A DNA stretch of 64,000 nucleotides from Tepidibacter hydrothermalis (lineage in GTDB: Bacteria; Bacillota; Clostridia; Peptostreptococcales; Peptostreptococcaceae): the NCBI RefSeq assembly GCF_029542625.1, contig NZ_CP120733.1, positions 744,001 to 808,000 of the forward strand. Reading direction: 5' to 3'. Within the stretch, counting starts at the first letter, position 1. Every line of letters begins with the position of its first letter. Below the pieces are notes generated by a model. It had not been told where the DNA came from. It was given only the letters and a program-made list of their open reading frames with translations, and searched no databases. Positions 26,210-34,927 of this stretch are shown here, in pieces. Position numbers and translations under genes: made by a program.

Positions 26210-27553
26210 TTAAAAATTGACTTTGATATGACCAGTTTTTGTTTTTCTATTTTCCCAAATATAATATGAAAATCTTAATGCAAACCCAGCCATCCAACCA
26301 ATAGGAATACCAAGCCATATACCACTGATTCCAAATTTATTAGTTAAAAATAATGATACGGGTATTTGAACACACCATAGGGAAAGTGCAGTTGAAAGCA
26401 TTGGAATAAGTGAATTACCTTCACCTATTAAAACTCCATTAGTAATAACCATAGCTGAATAAATAATATAACATAAAGCAACTACATTAAGGTAGCTTAC
26501 ACCTATTTTAATAACAGATTTATCACTTACAAACAGGCTCATTAAAGGATGTGAAAAACTTATAATCAGTATAGTTATAAAAGTACAAACAATAGAACTG
26601 ATTATTAAAGTAGATAGATATCCTTTTTTTACTCTATCATGTTTATTAGCACCTAGATTTTGTGCTGTAAATGTTGAGAGGGCATCACCTAAATTCATCG
26701 CTGGCATTTGAGCAAATGCATCTAGTTTTCCGGCAGCAGCAAATGCGGCCATGGAATTTGGTCCATAACCATTTATCAAAATTTGAATAACTATAAAACC
26801 ACCAGTTATTAATAATTTTTGTAAAGCACAAGGCATTCCTATTTTTAAACTTAATCTAAATATATCCTTATCAAAATCTATATTTCTAATATTAAATCTG
26901 AACTCAGGATAAATTCTATTTAAATAAATGAAGCTACCTATAAATGAAACCGTTTGAGATATTACTGTAGCAAGTCCCGCTCCAAAGACACCTAACTTAA
27001 AAGTTATAATAAATATTAAATCTAAAATTATATTTAATACAGTTGAGAATATTAGAAAATATAGAGGAGTTTTTGAATCTCCAATACCTCTTAAAATACT
27101 ACTAATAGTGTTGTAACAAAATGAAGAAGTTGTTCCAATCAAAAGAATATGAAGATAAATTTTAGCTGTAGGAACTATTACTGCTGGGACTTTGAAAAAA
27201 ACTAAGATAGAATTACTAGTTAAAAGCCCTAATGAAGTAATTAGTATAGATAGTATAAATGAAAACACATAAGCTGTATCTATAGCCTTTTTTACTTTTT
27301 CAATATCTTTTGCACCATAATATTTAGCTATAAGAATATTCGTACCTAAAGTTAACCCCATAACGATTAGTAAAATTACAAGCATAATATTAAAGCTAGC
27401 ACTAACTGATGCTAAAGCATTTTTACCTAAGAAGTTACCTACTATAATACTGTCTATTGTATTGTATAATTGTTGAAACATATTACCTATAAGTATTGGT
27501 ATTGTAAATTTAAATATAACTTTTACTTCATTTCCTGTAGTTAAATCTTTCAT
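26210..27553 (-). CDS. MATE-family multidrug/organic cation exporter
   Basis: This 447-residue protein has twelve hydrophobic spans in two related halves, with the family's N-terminal pattern (IPILIGNMFQQLYNTIDSIIVG near 16-37, split here by the usual conserved Asp). It is of the NorM/DinF type driven by Na+ or H+. The gene is convergent with the corrinoid operon and divergent from the MocR-type regulator at 27695, which may control it. GGGAGG precedes the ATG. Substrate unknown. Confidence 0.9.
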   Translation of the reverse strand: MKDLTTGNEVKVIFKFTIPILIGNMFQQLYNTIDSIIVGNFLGKNALASVSASFNIMLVILLIVMGLTLGTNILIAKYYGAKDIEKVKKAIDTAYVFSFILSILITSLGLLTSNSILVFFKVPAVIVPTAKIYLHILLIGTTSSFCYNTISSILRGIGDSKTPLYFLIFSTVLNIILDLIFIITFKLGVFGAGLATVISQTVSFIGSFIYLNRIYPEFRFNIRNIDFDKDIFRLSLKIGMPCALQKLLITGGFIVIQILINGYGPNSMAAFAAAGKLDAFAQMPAMNLGDALSTFTAQNLGANKHDRVKKGYLSTLIISSIVCTFITILIISFSHPLMSLFVSDKSVIKIGVSYLNVVALCYIIYSAMVITNGVLIGEGNSLIPMLSTALSLWCVQIPVSLFLTNKFGISGIWLGIPIGWMAGFALRFSYYIWENRKTKTGHIKVNF

Positions 27554-27694
27554 AATATATCCTCCCTTACTAGACTAAATACTTTATTTTGGAAAAAGTT
27601 TGTAGTACAGTTAAAGTATAAAATAGGTATATATTTACATCAATGATAGAAATTTCAATGTGGGCTAGTACAGATATTATAGGGGGAACGGGTT

Positions 27695-29029
27695 TTGAAA
27701 AAATATCAAGCTATTATAAATTATATAAAAAGTGAAATTTCAAATGGGAGTATTAAATCTGGTAAAAAACTACCATCAATAAGAAATATCTGTGAAGAAT
27801 TTCAATGTAGTAAAGTAACTGTTGTTAAGGCATATGACTTGTTAGAAAAGGAACATATAATATACTCAATTCCTAAAAGTGGATACTACCTTATTGAAAA
27901 TAATTTGAATTTAAATAATAAGATTTGTAATAAATATATAGATTTTTCTACATCAGCTCCAGATAGTCGTATTTTGCCATATGAAGAATTTCAACATTGC
28001 TTAAATCAAGCCATGGATTTATATAAGGAAAGATTGTTTTCTAATTCAAATACTCAAGGATTTGAAAATTTAATCAATGTGATAGTAAAACAACTTCAAG
28101 ATTATCAAGTATTTACTTATAATAAGTGCGTTTTTATAACCACTGGTTCACAACAAGCTATCAATATATTGACAATGATGCATTTTCCAAATGGTAAAGA
28201 TAATGTACTAATAGAACAACCTACATATCATGGAGTTATTAAATCTTTAGAGATTAATAATATAAATACAATTGGTATAAAAAGGGACCATAATGGGATA
28301 GACCTAAATGAACTTGAAAAGATGTTTAAGTATAATAATATAAAATTTTTTTATACTGTTCCAAGATTTCATAACCCTACAGGGTTTTCATACTCTAATA
28401 AGGATAAAAAGAAAATAATAGAGTTGGCTGAAAAGTATGATGTGTATATAGTTGAGGATGACTATCTTGCAGATTTAGAGGTAGATAAAAAATCAGATCC
28501 AATATATGCCCTAGATTGTTCGTCTAGAGTAATATATTTAAAAAGCTATTCTAAAATTATACTTCCGCAATTAAGAATTTCAGCAGTAGTTCTTCCAAAA
28601 TTATTATTGAAAACTTTTAAAGAGTATAAGAAGTGGAATGATTTAAATACATCTATACTTTCACAAGGTGCTCTAGAAATTTATATAAAAAGTGGTATGT
28701 TTAATGCACATATGAAAAAGCTTAGAACAGTATATCGTGAAAGAATGAGTTATCTTGATAAACTAATAAAAAACTTAAATAATTCAAATGTAAAATGGTA
28801 TATACCTAATTCAGGGTTTTTTGCAAGTTTTGAAATTACTAATAATGTAAGTAGTAAAGACATTGTTAGAAGATTAAATATGAAAAATATATTACTACCA
28901 GATACCTGCATGTTTTACCTAGAAAATCATATAAATGAAAAGTTGATAAGGTTGAGTGTGAGTAGGGTTAATAATGATGAAATTAAAAAGGGGATCAATA
29001 TGATTTTGAAGGAAATAAAAGATAAATAG
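27695..29029 (+). CDS. MocR-type GntR/aminotransferase transcriptional regulator
   Basis: The 444-residue protein joins an N-terminal GntR winged helix (about 1-70; IKSGKKLPSIRNICEEF then KVTVVKAYDLLE) to a fold-type I aminotransferase-like domain (about 90-440). The PLP lysine is in LKSYSKI (about 291), and HNPTG and EDDYLADL mark the cofactor pocket. MocR regulators sense PLP or amino acids and often control a divergent gene, here the MATE exporter. The start is a TTG at 27695 with GGGGGA upstream; no suitable ATG exists near the domain start. Confidence 0.85.
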   Translation: MKKYQAIINYIKSEISNGSIKSGKKLPSIRNICEEFQCSKVTVVKAYDLLEKEHIIYSIPKSGYYLIENNLNLNNKICNKYIDFSTSAPDSRILPYEEFQHCLNQAMDLYKERLFSNSNTQGFENLINVIVKQLQDYQVFTYNKCVFITTGSQQAINILTMMHFPNGKDNVLIEQPTYHGVIKSLEINNINTIGIKRDHNGIDLNELEKMFKYNNIKFFYTVPRFHNPTGFSYSNKDKKKIIELAEKYDVYIVEDDYLADLEVDKKSDPIYALDCSSRVIYLKSYSKIILPQLRISAVVLPKLLLKTFKEYKKWNDLNTSILSQGALEIYIKSGMFNAHMKKLRTVYRERMSYLDKLIKNLNNSNVKWYIPNSGFFASFEITNNVSSKDIVRRLNMKNILLPDTCMFYLENHINEKLIRLSVSRVNNDEIKKGINMILKEIKDK

Positions 29030-29177
29030 TAATAACTTTTTTGTTTTGGGTATTTATACCTAGATGATGAAACACTTACTGAATCTAAACTCATATAATG
29101 ATAAAGGATAAAGAAAAAATGTAAAAATTTGAAATGGAATATTTTATAAATGTATATTTATTTTATGGATAATATTG

Positions 29178-29183
29178 TATAAT
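29178..29183 (+). promoter_or_regulatory. candidate -10 element for the SLH protein gene
   Basis: TATAAT lies 49 bases before the ATG, but no clear -35 is seen at 17 bases. A small inverted repeat (AGGTATGAATACCT) follows at 29195-29208 in the leader. Confidence 0.4.
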
Positions 29184-29231
29184 TAGGGTTGACAAGGTAT
29201 GAATACCTAAATATAAAAGAGGAGGATAAGT

Positions 29232-32200
29232 ATGGGACTATTAAAAAGAAATAGTAAACGTGCTATGGCTATCATATTAAGTGCATCTATGGTAGTCGGA
29301 TCGATGGGAATTTCTTTTGCCGCTAGTTTTTCAGATGTTAATAACCATTGGGCGGCAAATCAAATTAAATCATTAGTAAGTAGAGGAATTATAAGTGGTT
29401 ATAATGATGGTACATTTAAGCCAGATAACTATATTACAAGAGCAGAATTTATATCATTAATAAACAAAGCTTTTAACTATAAGCTAGTTTACGATATTAA
29501 CTACAAGGATACATCATCAAAAGATTGGTTCTATGAAGATTTAAGAAAAGCAAAAGCAAAAGGATATATATCAGGATATGAAGATAATACTATAAGACCT
29601 AATAACAAAATAACAAGACAAGAAGTAGCTGTAATTATGGCTAAAGTGCTTAATAAACAATCTGGTAATAAGGAATATGTATCTGATAGATTTAAAGATT
29701 CAGATAAAATTGCAGATTGGAGTAAAAAATCTATAGGTGCATTAGTAGATTCTAAAAAGATGAGTGGATATCCAGATGGAACATTTGGACCAGAAAAATA
29801 TATAACTAGAGCAGAAGCTGTGACTGTAATTTATAAGAAATTTAAAGGATCAGGTTATTCATCTTCAAGTAGTAGACATAGTTCTAATTATGATGAAAAA
29901 TCAAAAAATAGAGATAATGATGTAGTATTAGATGATAAAGGGGATAGATTAGAAAATAAAACGATAGATGGAGATCTTACTATATCATCACATGTAGGAG
30001 ATGGAGAAGTATATCTTGAAGATGTTACAGTAAAAGGAACTACATATATATACGGTGGTGGAGAAAACAGTGTATATCTTGAAGATTGTGATTTAGGAAA
30101 AGTAGTTGTTGATAAAAACGGTGACGATGTAAGATTAGTTGCACAAGGAAGTACAACTATAGATACAGTTACATTAAAATCAGGAGCAATACTTGAAGAA
30201 GATACATCAGGAAGTGATAAATTAACTAAATCAGGATTTGATGATGTATCTATTGAAGACGATCATAAAGTTACATTAAAAGGTGATTTTGATGATGTAG
30301 ATATAGAAGTAAAAGATGCAGATCTTTACTTACAAAAAGGAGAAATATCTAAAGTATCTATAAAAGACGATGCAGAAGATGCTTATATATATGTAGCTAG
30401 TAGTACTAAAATTAGTACAATAGATGCTGATGAAGCAGCTAGAGTAAAGGGAAGTGGATACGTTAAGAAAATAGAAGGATCAAAACGTAATTCTGTAAGT
30501 AGAACACATTCATCAAGTGGTGGTTCTAGCCATAGCAACAGAGATACTACAGCACCAGTAGTAAGTGGAGTAAGTAGTGCAAATATTGAAAATACAAGTG
30601 CAGATATTAAGTTGAAATCAAATGAATCAGGAACAGTATATTATGTAGTATTACCAAAAACAGCTACACCACCAAGCAATACACAAGTAAGAGATGGAAA
30701 AGATAGTAAAAATACTACTGTAACATCAGAAACAGAAGCTACACTTCATATAACAGGGTTAACAGCAGGAACTGAATATACAGTATATGTTGTAGCTAGA
30801 GATAGTTCAGGTAATATATCAACAGTAAAAAATGTAGATATAACAACATATTCTGAAGATGAGATGATAGCTAAGAAAACTAAAATTGAAGTAGAAGACT
30901 TTAAATTAGAAAACGGTTTATATAAATCAAATATAAAAATTGATTATCCAACAAAAGAAGAATTAGAAAAAATTAAGGATGGAAATTTATTAGTAGATGG
31001 AATTCTTGAAATACAAACAAATTGTAAATCAGATGAAGAAGTTAAGATAGGAGTAGCAGCTCAGGATTCAAAAGTAATAATGAAGGATGGGGAAAATAAA
31101 GAGATAGGATTTGTGTATAATCCTTCTACAGATGAGAAAATATTTACTTTATCAGACAAAATAAAGAAATTTACAAAAGCACCAATTAATAGAATATATA
31201 ATGATATACAGACTTCATTATATATTCAAGACCTTCCTAAAGGAGACTTTACATTTACATTAAAAATAATGATGTATAATGGTGAAGCTGATACAGTAGG
31301 TAAAGAAATAGCTAGTGCAAGTAAGAGAGTGAAGTCTAGTGGTGTTGACGAAAAAGAAAAATACGCAACGACATTTAATATTACAGATGCTGATGGAGTA
31401 GTTGCAGATGCAACAGTAGTAGTGAAATCTGGAGAGACAGTAGTAAATGCAGAATCAGATGGAAGCTACAAGTTAGAAGCAGGAGAATACACTTATACAG
31501 TAAGCAAAGAAGGATATAAAAATGCTACAGGAGCAATAACAGTTACAGATAAAGCAGTAGCACAAGATGTAATATTAACAAAAACAGTAGTAAAATACGC
31601 AACGACATTTAATATTACAGATGCTGATGGAGTAGTTGCAGATGCAACAGTAGTAGTGAAATCTGGAGAGACAGTAGTAAATGCAGAATCAGATGGAAGC
31701 TACAAGTTAGAAGCAGGAGAATACACTTATACAGTAAGTAAAGAAGGGTATAAAAATGCTACAGGAGCAATAACAGTTGCAGATAAAGCAGTAGCACAAG
31801 ATGTAATATTAACAAAAACAGTAGTAAAATACGCAACGACATTTAATATTACAGATACTGATGGAGTAGTTGCAGATGCAACAGTAGTAGTGAAATCTGG
31901 AGAGACAGTAGTAAATGCAGAATCAGATGGAAGCTACAAGTTAGAAGCAGGAGAATACACTTATACAGTAAGCAAAGAAGGATATAAAAATGCTACAGGA
32001 GCAATAACAGTTACAGATAAAGCAGTAGCACAAGATGTAATATTAACAAAAACAGTAGTAAAATACGCAACGACATTTAATATTACAGATGCTGATGGAG
32101 TAGTTGCAGATGCAACAGTAGTAGTGAAATCTGGAGAGACAGTAGTAAATGCAGAATCAGATGGAAGCTACAAGTTAGAAGCAGGAGAATACACTTATAC

Positions 32201-32996
32201 AGTAAGTAAAGAAGGATATAAAAATGCTACAGGAGCAATAACAGTTGCAGATAAAGCAGTAGCACAAGATGTAATATTAACAAAAACAGTAGTAAAATAC
32301 GCAACGACATTTAATATTACAGATGCTGATGGAGTAGTTGCAGATGCAACAGTAGTAGTGAAATCTGGAGAGACAGTAGTAAATGCAGAATCAGATGGAA
32401 GCTACAAGTTAGAAGCAGGAGAATACACTTATACAGTAAGCAAAGAAGGATATAAAAATGCTACAGGAGCAATAACAGTTGCAGATAAAGCAGTAGCACA
32501 AGATGTAATATTAACAAAAACAGTAGTAAAATACGCAACGACATTTAATATTACAGATGCTGATGGAGTAGTTGCAGATGCAACAGTAGTAGTGAAATCT
32601 GGAGAGACAGTAGTAAATGCAGAATCAGATGGAAGCTACAAGTTAGAAGCAGGAGAATACACTTATACAGTAAGCAAAGAAGGATATAAAAATGCTACAG
32701 GAGCAATAACAGTTACAGATAAAGCAGTAGCACAAGATGTAACATTAACAAAAACAGTAGTAAAATATACAACGACATTTAATATTACAGATGCTGATGG
32801 AGTAGTTGCAGATGCAACAGTAGTAGTGAAATCTGGAGAGACAGTAGTAAATGCAGAATCAGATGGAAGCTACAAGTTAGAAGCAGGAGAATACACTTAT
32901 ACAGTAAGTAAAGAAGGATATAAAAATGCTACAGGAGCAATAACAGTTGTAGATAAAGCAGTAGCACAAGATGTAACATTAACGAAAATTTTATAA
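29232..32996 (+). CDS. SLH-anchored surface protein with seven tandem 78-residue repeats
   Basis: The 1254-residue product has a signal peptide (cleavage after about residue 31), three S-layer homology domains (about 33-75, 94-137, 155-199), a Ser/His-rich linker, a beta-rich region of short strands (about 235-420), another Ser-rich linker, a fibronectin-III-like domain (about 438-535), and a region of unknown fold (about 540-705). It ends with seven carboxypeptidase-regulatory/PEGA-like beta-sandwich repeats (about 710-1254), each starting KYATTFNITDADG and ending with VAQDVILTKTVV or a close variant. SLH domains bind pyruvylated wall polymer, so the protein sits on the outer surface with the repeats projecting as a stalk. 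A strong GAGGAGG site precedes the ATG. No sortase motif is present at the C terminus, which ends inside the last repeat. Confidence 0.9.
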   Translation: MGLLKRNSKRAMAIILSASMVVGSMGISFAASFSDVNNHWAANQIKSLVSRGIISGYNDGTFKPDNYITRAEFISLINKAFNYKLVYDINYKDTSSKDWFYEDLRKAKAKGYISGYEDNTIRPNNKITRQEVAVIMAKVLNKQSGNKEYVSDRFKDSDKIADWSKKSIGALVDSKKMSGYPDGTFGPEKYITRAEAVTVIYKKFKGSGYSSSSSRHSSNYDEKSKNRDNDVVLDDKGDRLENKTIDGDLTISSHVGDGEVYLEDVTVKGTTYIYGGGENSVYLEDCDLGKVVVDKNGDDVRLVAQGSTTIDTVTLKSGAILEEDTSGSDKLTKSGFDDVSIEDDHKVTLKGDFDDVDIEVKDADLYLQKGEISKVSIKDDAEDAYIYVASSTKISTIDADEAARVKGSGYVKKIEGSKRNSVSRTHSSSGGSSHSNRDTTAPVVSGVSSANIENTSADIKLKSNESGTVYYVVLPKTATPPSNTQVRDGKDSKNTTVTSETEATLHITGLTAGTEYTVYVVARDSSGNISTVKNVDITTYSEDEMIAKKTKIEVEDFKLENGLYKSNIKIDYPTKEELEKIKDGNLLVDGILEIQTNCKSDEEVKIGVAAQDSKVIMKDGENKEIGFVYNPSTDEKIFTLSDKIKKFTKAPINRIYNDIQTSLYIQDLPKGDFTFTLKIMMYNGEADTVGKEIASASKRVKSSGVDEKEKYATTFNITDADGVVADATVVVKSGETVVNAESDGSYKLEAGEYTYTVSKEGYKNATGAITVTDKAVAQDVILTKTVVKYATTFNITDADGVVADATVVVKSGETVVNAESDGSYKLEAGEYTYTVSKEGYKNATGAITVADKAVAQDVILTKTVVKYATTFNITDTDGVVADATVVVKSGETVVNAESDGSYKLEAGEYTYTVSKEGYKNATGAITVTDKAVAQDVILTKTVVKYATTFNITDADGVVADATVVVKSGETVVNAESDGSYKLEAGEYTYTVSKEGYKNATGAITVADKAVAQDVILTKTVVKYATTFNITDADGVVADATVVVKSGETVVNAESDGSYKLEAGEYTYTVSKEGYKNATGAITVADKAVAQDVILTKTVVKYATTFNITDADGVVADATVVVKSGETVVNAESDGSYKLEAGEYTYTVSKEGYKNATGAITVTDKAVAQDVTLTKTVVKYTTTFNITDADGVVADATVVVKSGETVVNAESDGSYKLEAGEYTYTVSKEGYKNATGAITVVDKAVAQDVTLTKIL
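31359..32996 (+). repeat. seven tandem copies of a 234-base coding repeat
   Basis: Copies begin at 31359, 31593, 31827, 32061, 32295, 32529 and 32763, each 234 bases (78 codons). They differ at only a few positions, for example GCA/ACA/GTA at the ADK/TDK/VDK codon, GAT-GCT versus GAT-ACT, and ATA versus ACA in the DVI/DVT codon. Near-identity at synonymous sites points to recent expansion or gene conversion. The last copy ends two codons early in LTKIL. Confidence 0.97.
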
Positions 32997-33042
32997 AAAC
33001 AAAAGAGAGCAAGTTGTAAAATGAAAGAAGAGTAATTTCTTT

Positions 33043-33066
33043 GAAAAAAGAGAGTACTCTTTTTTC
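33043..33066 (+). terminator. terminator of the SLH protein gene
   Basis: GAAAAAAGAG pairs with CTCTTTTTTC across a 4-base loop, with the T-run included in the stem, 47 bases after the stop. Confidence 0.7.
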
Positions 33067-33115
33067 ATACAAAAAAGAATTAATTTCACATTTAAACATA
33101 TATCATAATAATGAA

Positions 33116-33144
33116 TTTGCTAACTTCTTAAAGAAGTTAGCAAA
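33116..33144. terminator. second hairpin downstream of the SLH gene
   Basis: TTTGCTAACTTCT pairs with AGAAGTTAGCAAA in a nearly perfect stem with a tiny loop. It could terminate transcription in either direction. Confidence 0.55.
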
Positions 33145-33187
33145 AATAAAGCCACATAAATTCAGTGAAATCAATATATTGAGCGGA

Positions 33188-33225
33188 ATTAGTCAATCTG
33201 AAATAAAAATTGAATTCTGACTAAT
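33188..33225. repeat. inverted repeat before the recombinase relic
   Basis: ATTAGTCA at 33188-33195 and TGACTAAT at 33218-33225 are inverted copies 22 bases apart. They lie 40 bases before the decayed recombinase start, so they could be an old recombination site or only a hairpin. Confidence 0.35.
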
Positions 33226-33263
33226 AAGTACTAGTTAAACTAAGTCAGCTAAAGTGAAAGGAG

Positions 33264-33465
33264 ATGAAACTAAGTCAAAATAGATTTAAGCAGTAGGAGA
33301 ATTCCTAAAGCTCGTGAAGTAGAATCCATAAAAAATCCTAGACATATAAAAAATATAAAATAGTACATAAAGAGAAAGAAGAATAAAAGAGACTATATTA
33401 TTTTTACAGTTCTAATAAATGTAGGACTAACAGGATGTAATTTACTCTTATTAAATACTATGTAA
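33264..33465 (+). pseudogene. decayed tyrosine recombinase (phage integrase family), N-terminal fragment
   Basis: From 33292 the frame reads SRRIPKAREVESIKNP, RHIKNIK, a stop, then YIKRKKNKRDYIIFTVLI, then NVGLTGCNLLLLN. This is the start of the catalytic domain of small XerC/D-like integrases, where an RDY-(hydrophobic)-IN-x-GLR-x-x-(D/E)LL pattern is typical; the catalytic Arg of GLR is here Thr. An ATG at 33264 in another frame supplies a plausible former N terminus (MKLSQNRFKQ), implying a frameshift. The C-terminal half with the catalytic His and Tyr is gone. Confidence 0.6.
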
Positions 33466-33550
33466 TGAAAATAAGTAAAATTTGATTTAATAAAGATTAA
33501 ATTTAAAACGAAAATTAGTGCATCCATAATAGTTATTCATTTTTCACAAT

Positions 33551-33577
33551 TTGACACATTTATATTATATTTATAAT
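33551..33577 (+). promoter_or_regulatory. candidate promoter of the secreted repeat protein
   Basis: TTGACA at 33551-33556 and TATAAT at 33572-33577 are 15 bases apart; TAATAC at 33574 gives the usual 17. The downstream gene starts at 33638. Confidence 0.55.
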
Positions 33578-33637
33578 ACAATCTCTTTCTATAATAAACT
33601 TAACAAGTAAAATAAATAAAAAATGGAGGAGATAAGT

Positions 33638-34120
33638 ATGAAAGCAAAAAGATTTATTTTATCAGCATTAGCAGGGGTTATGGTTATTGGAGGAAGTATA
33701 AGTGCATATGCGAATCAAAATGATGATGTAATGAAAATGGTAAAGGTAAAGCCTATGAATATTATGAAGTCAGTTGAGCTTAACCAAGAAGAAAAAGCAG
33801 AATTAGAAAAAATGAAAGAAATGACTCCAGAACAATTACAAGAATATATAAAAGAAAATAAACCAAGAGTTGTACCAGCATTTAAATGTATACCAGCAAA
33901 AAACATTGATGGAAAATTAGAAAATATAAAGGCAATTGAACTTAGTGAAGTAGAAAAAGTAGAGCTAGAAAAAATAAAAGAAATGACTTATGAAGAAATG
34001 CAGGAATATATTAAGGTAAATAAACCAAAGTTTGTACCAAAAATGAAATCAATTAAAGTCGTTAAACCTGTTATTAGTGGAGAAGAACAAGAAGACATTA
34101 TAAAATCTAAAGATATGTAA
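33638..34120 (+). CDS. small secreted protein with two helical repeats
   Basis: The 160-residue product starts with a clear signal peptide (MKAKRF, hydrophobic core, cleavage after AYA near residue 25). Two related units of about 50 residues follow: one reads AELEKMKEMTPEQLQEYIKE then NKPRVVPAFK, the other VELEKIKEMTYEEMQEYIK then NKPKFVPKMK. The start at 33638 is chosen because the ATG at 33623 lies in its own ribosome binding site (ATGGAGGAG). The family is not recognised. It precedes a two-component system with its own terminator between, so it could be a regulated target or a signal partner of the sensor, whose external region is also Pro/Lys-rich (inference). Confidence 0.65.
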   Translation: MKAKRFILSALAGVMVIGGSISAYANQNDDVMKMVKVKPMNIMKSVELNQEEKAELEKMKEMTPEQLQEYIKENKPRVVPAFKCIPAKNIDGKLENIKAIELSEVEKVELEKIKEMTYEEMQEYIKVNKPKFVPKMKSIKVVKPVISGEEQEDIIKSKDM

Positions 34121-34171
34121 GAATGATTGATTAAAAAATTCATAACTAACATAGAATAAATAATAAATTAG

Positions 34172-34200
34172 AGAGAACCTTGTATTTTGGTTCTCTTTTG
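34172..34200 (+). terminator. intrinsic terminator after the secreted protein gene
   Basis: AGAGAACC pairs with GGTTCTCT across a 9-base loop and is followed by TTTTGTT. Confidence 0.8.
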
Positions 34201-34250
34201 TTCTATAATAAATAAACTTTAAAAATTTTTATATTGGATGGGGAGAAAAT

Positions 34251-34925
34251 ATGTCTTATAGTATTTATTTAGTTGAAGACGAGCAAAATTTAAATGAAAT
34301 TTTATCATATTATATGAAAAAGGAAGAATGGAACGTAAAATCTTTTTATAATGGAATAGAAGCACAGAAAATGATTGATACTGCACCTCATTTATGGGTT
34401 TTAGACATAATGCTTCCAGATATAGATGGAATTCAATTATTAAAAGAAATTAAGGAAAAAACACCTAATGTTCCTGTTATTTTTACATCTGCAAGGAATA
34501 CGGATATGGATAGAATTATTGGACTGGAATTAGGTAGTGATGATTATTTATCTAAACCATTTTTACCTAGAGAATTGATTATTCGAATAAAAAAAATACT
34601 ACAGAGGGTGTACAAAAACGAGATACAAAGTAATGATCAAAATGAAATCGAAAATATAGATACCTATAAGGTTGATAAAAATAGAAGAATAGTAAAAAAA
34701 GATGAGGATAATATTGATTTAACATCTAAAGAATTTGATTTACTGATATTATTTATAAATGCAAAAGGACAGGCTTTGTCTAGAGAACAAATTTTAGAGA
34801 AAATTTGGGGAAATGATTATTTTTATTCAGATAGAGTAGTAGATAATTTGATTAAACGATTAAGGAAGAAGATGCCTGATTTAAAAATAGAAACAATTTA
34901 TGGATATGGATACAGGAGGCTTTAG
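34251..34925 (+). CDS. OmpR/PhoB-family response regulator
   Basis: The 224-residue protein has a receiver domain (about 1-115) with the acidic pair (VEDE, residues 6-9), the phosphorylation Asp in WVLDIMLPDIDG (about 49) and the KPF switch Lys. A winged-helix DNA-binding domain (about 130-222) follows, with LTSKEFDLL and the C-terminal RLRKKMP then GYGYRR. It is followed after 2 bases by the sensor kinase gene at 34928, so the two form an operon. Confidence 0.92.
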   Translation: MSYSIYLVEDEQNLNEILSYYMKKEEWNVKSFYNGIEAQKMIDTAPHLWVLDIMLPDIDGIQLLKEIKEKTPNVPVIFTSARNTDMDRIIGLELGSDDYLSKPFLPRELIIRIKKILQRVYKNEIQSNDQNEIENIDTYKVDKNRRIVKKDEDNIDLTSKEFDLLILFINAKGQALSREQILEKIWGNDYFYSDRVVDNLIKRLRKKMPDLKIETIYGYGYRRL

Positions 34926-34927
34926 TA

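Noticed and set aside
31359-32996. CRISPR-like array
   Set aside because: The 234-base units are contiguous, in frame and coding, with no spacers.
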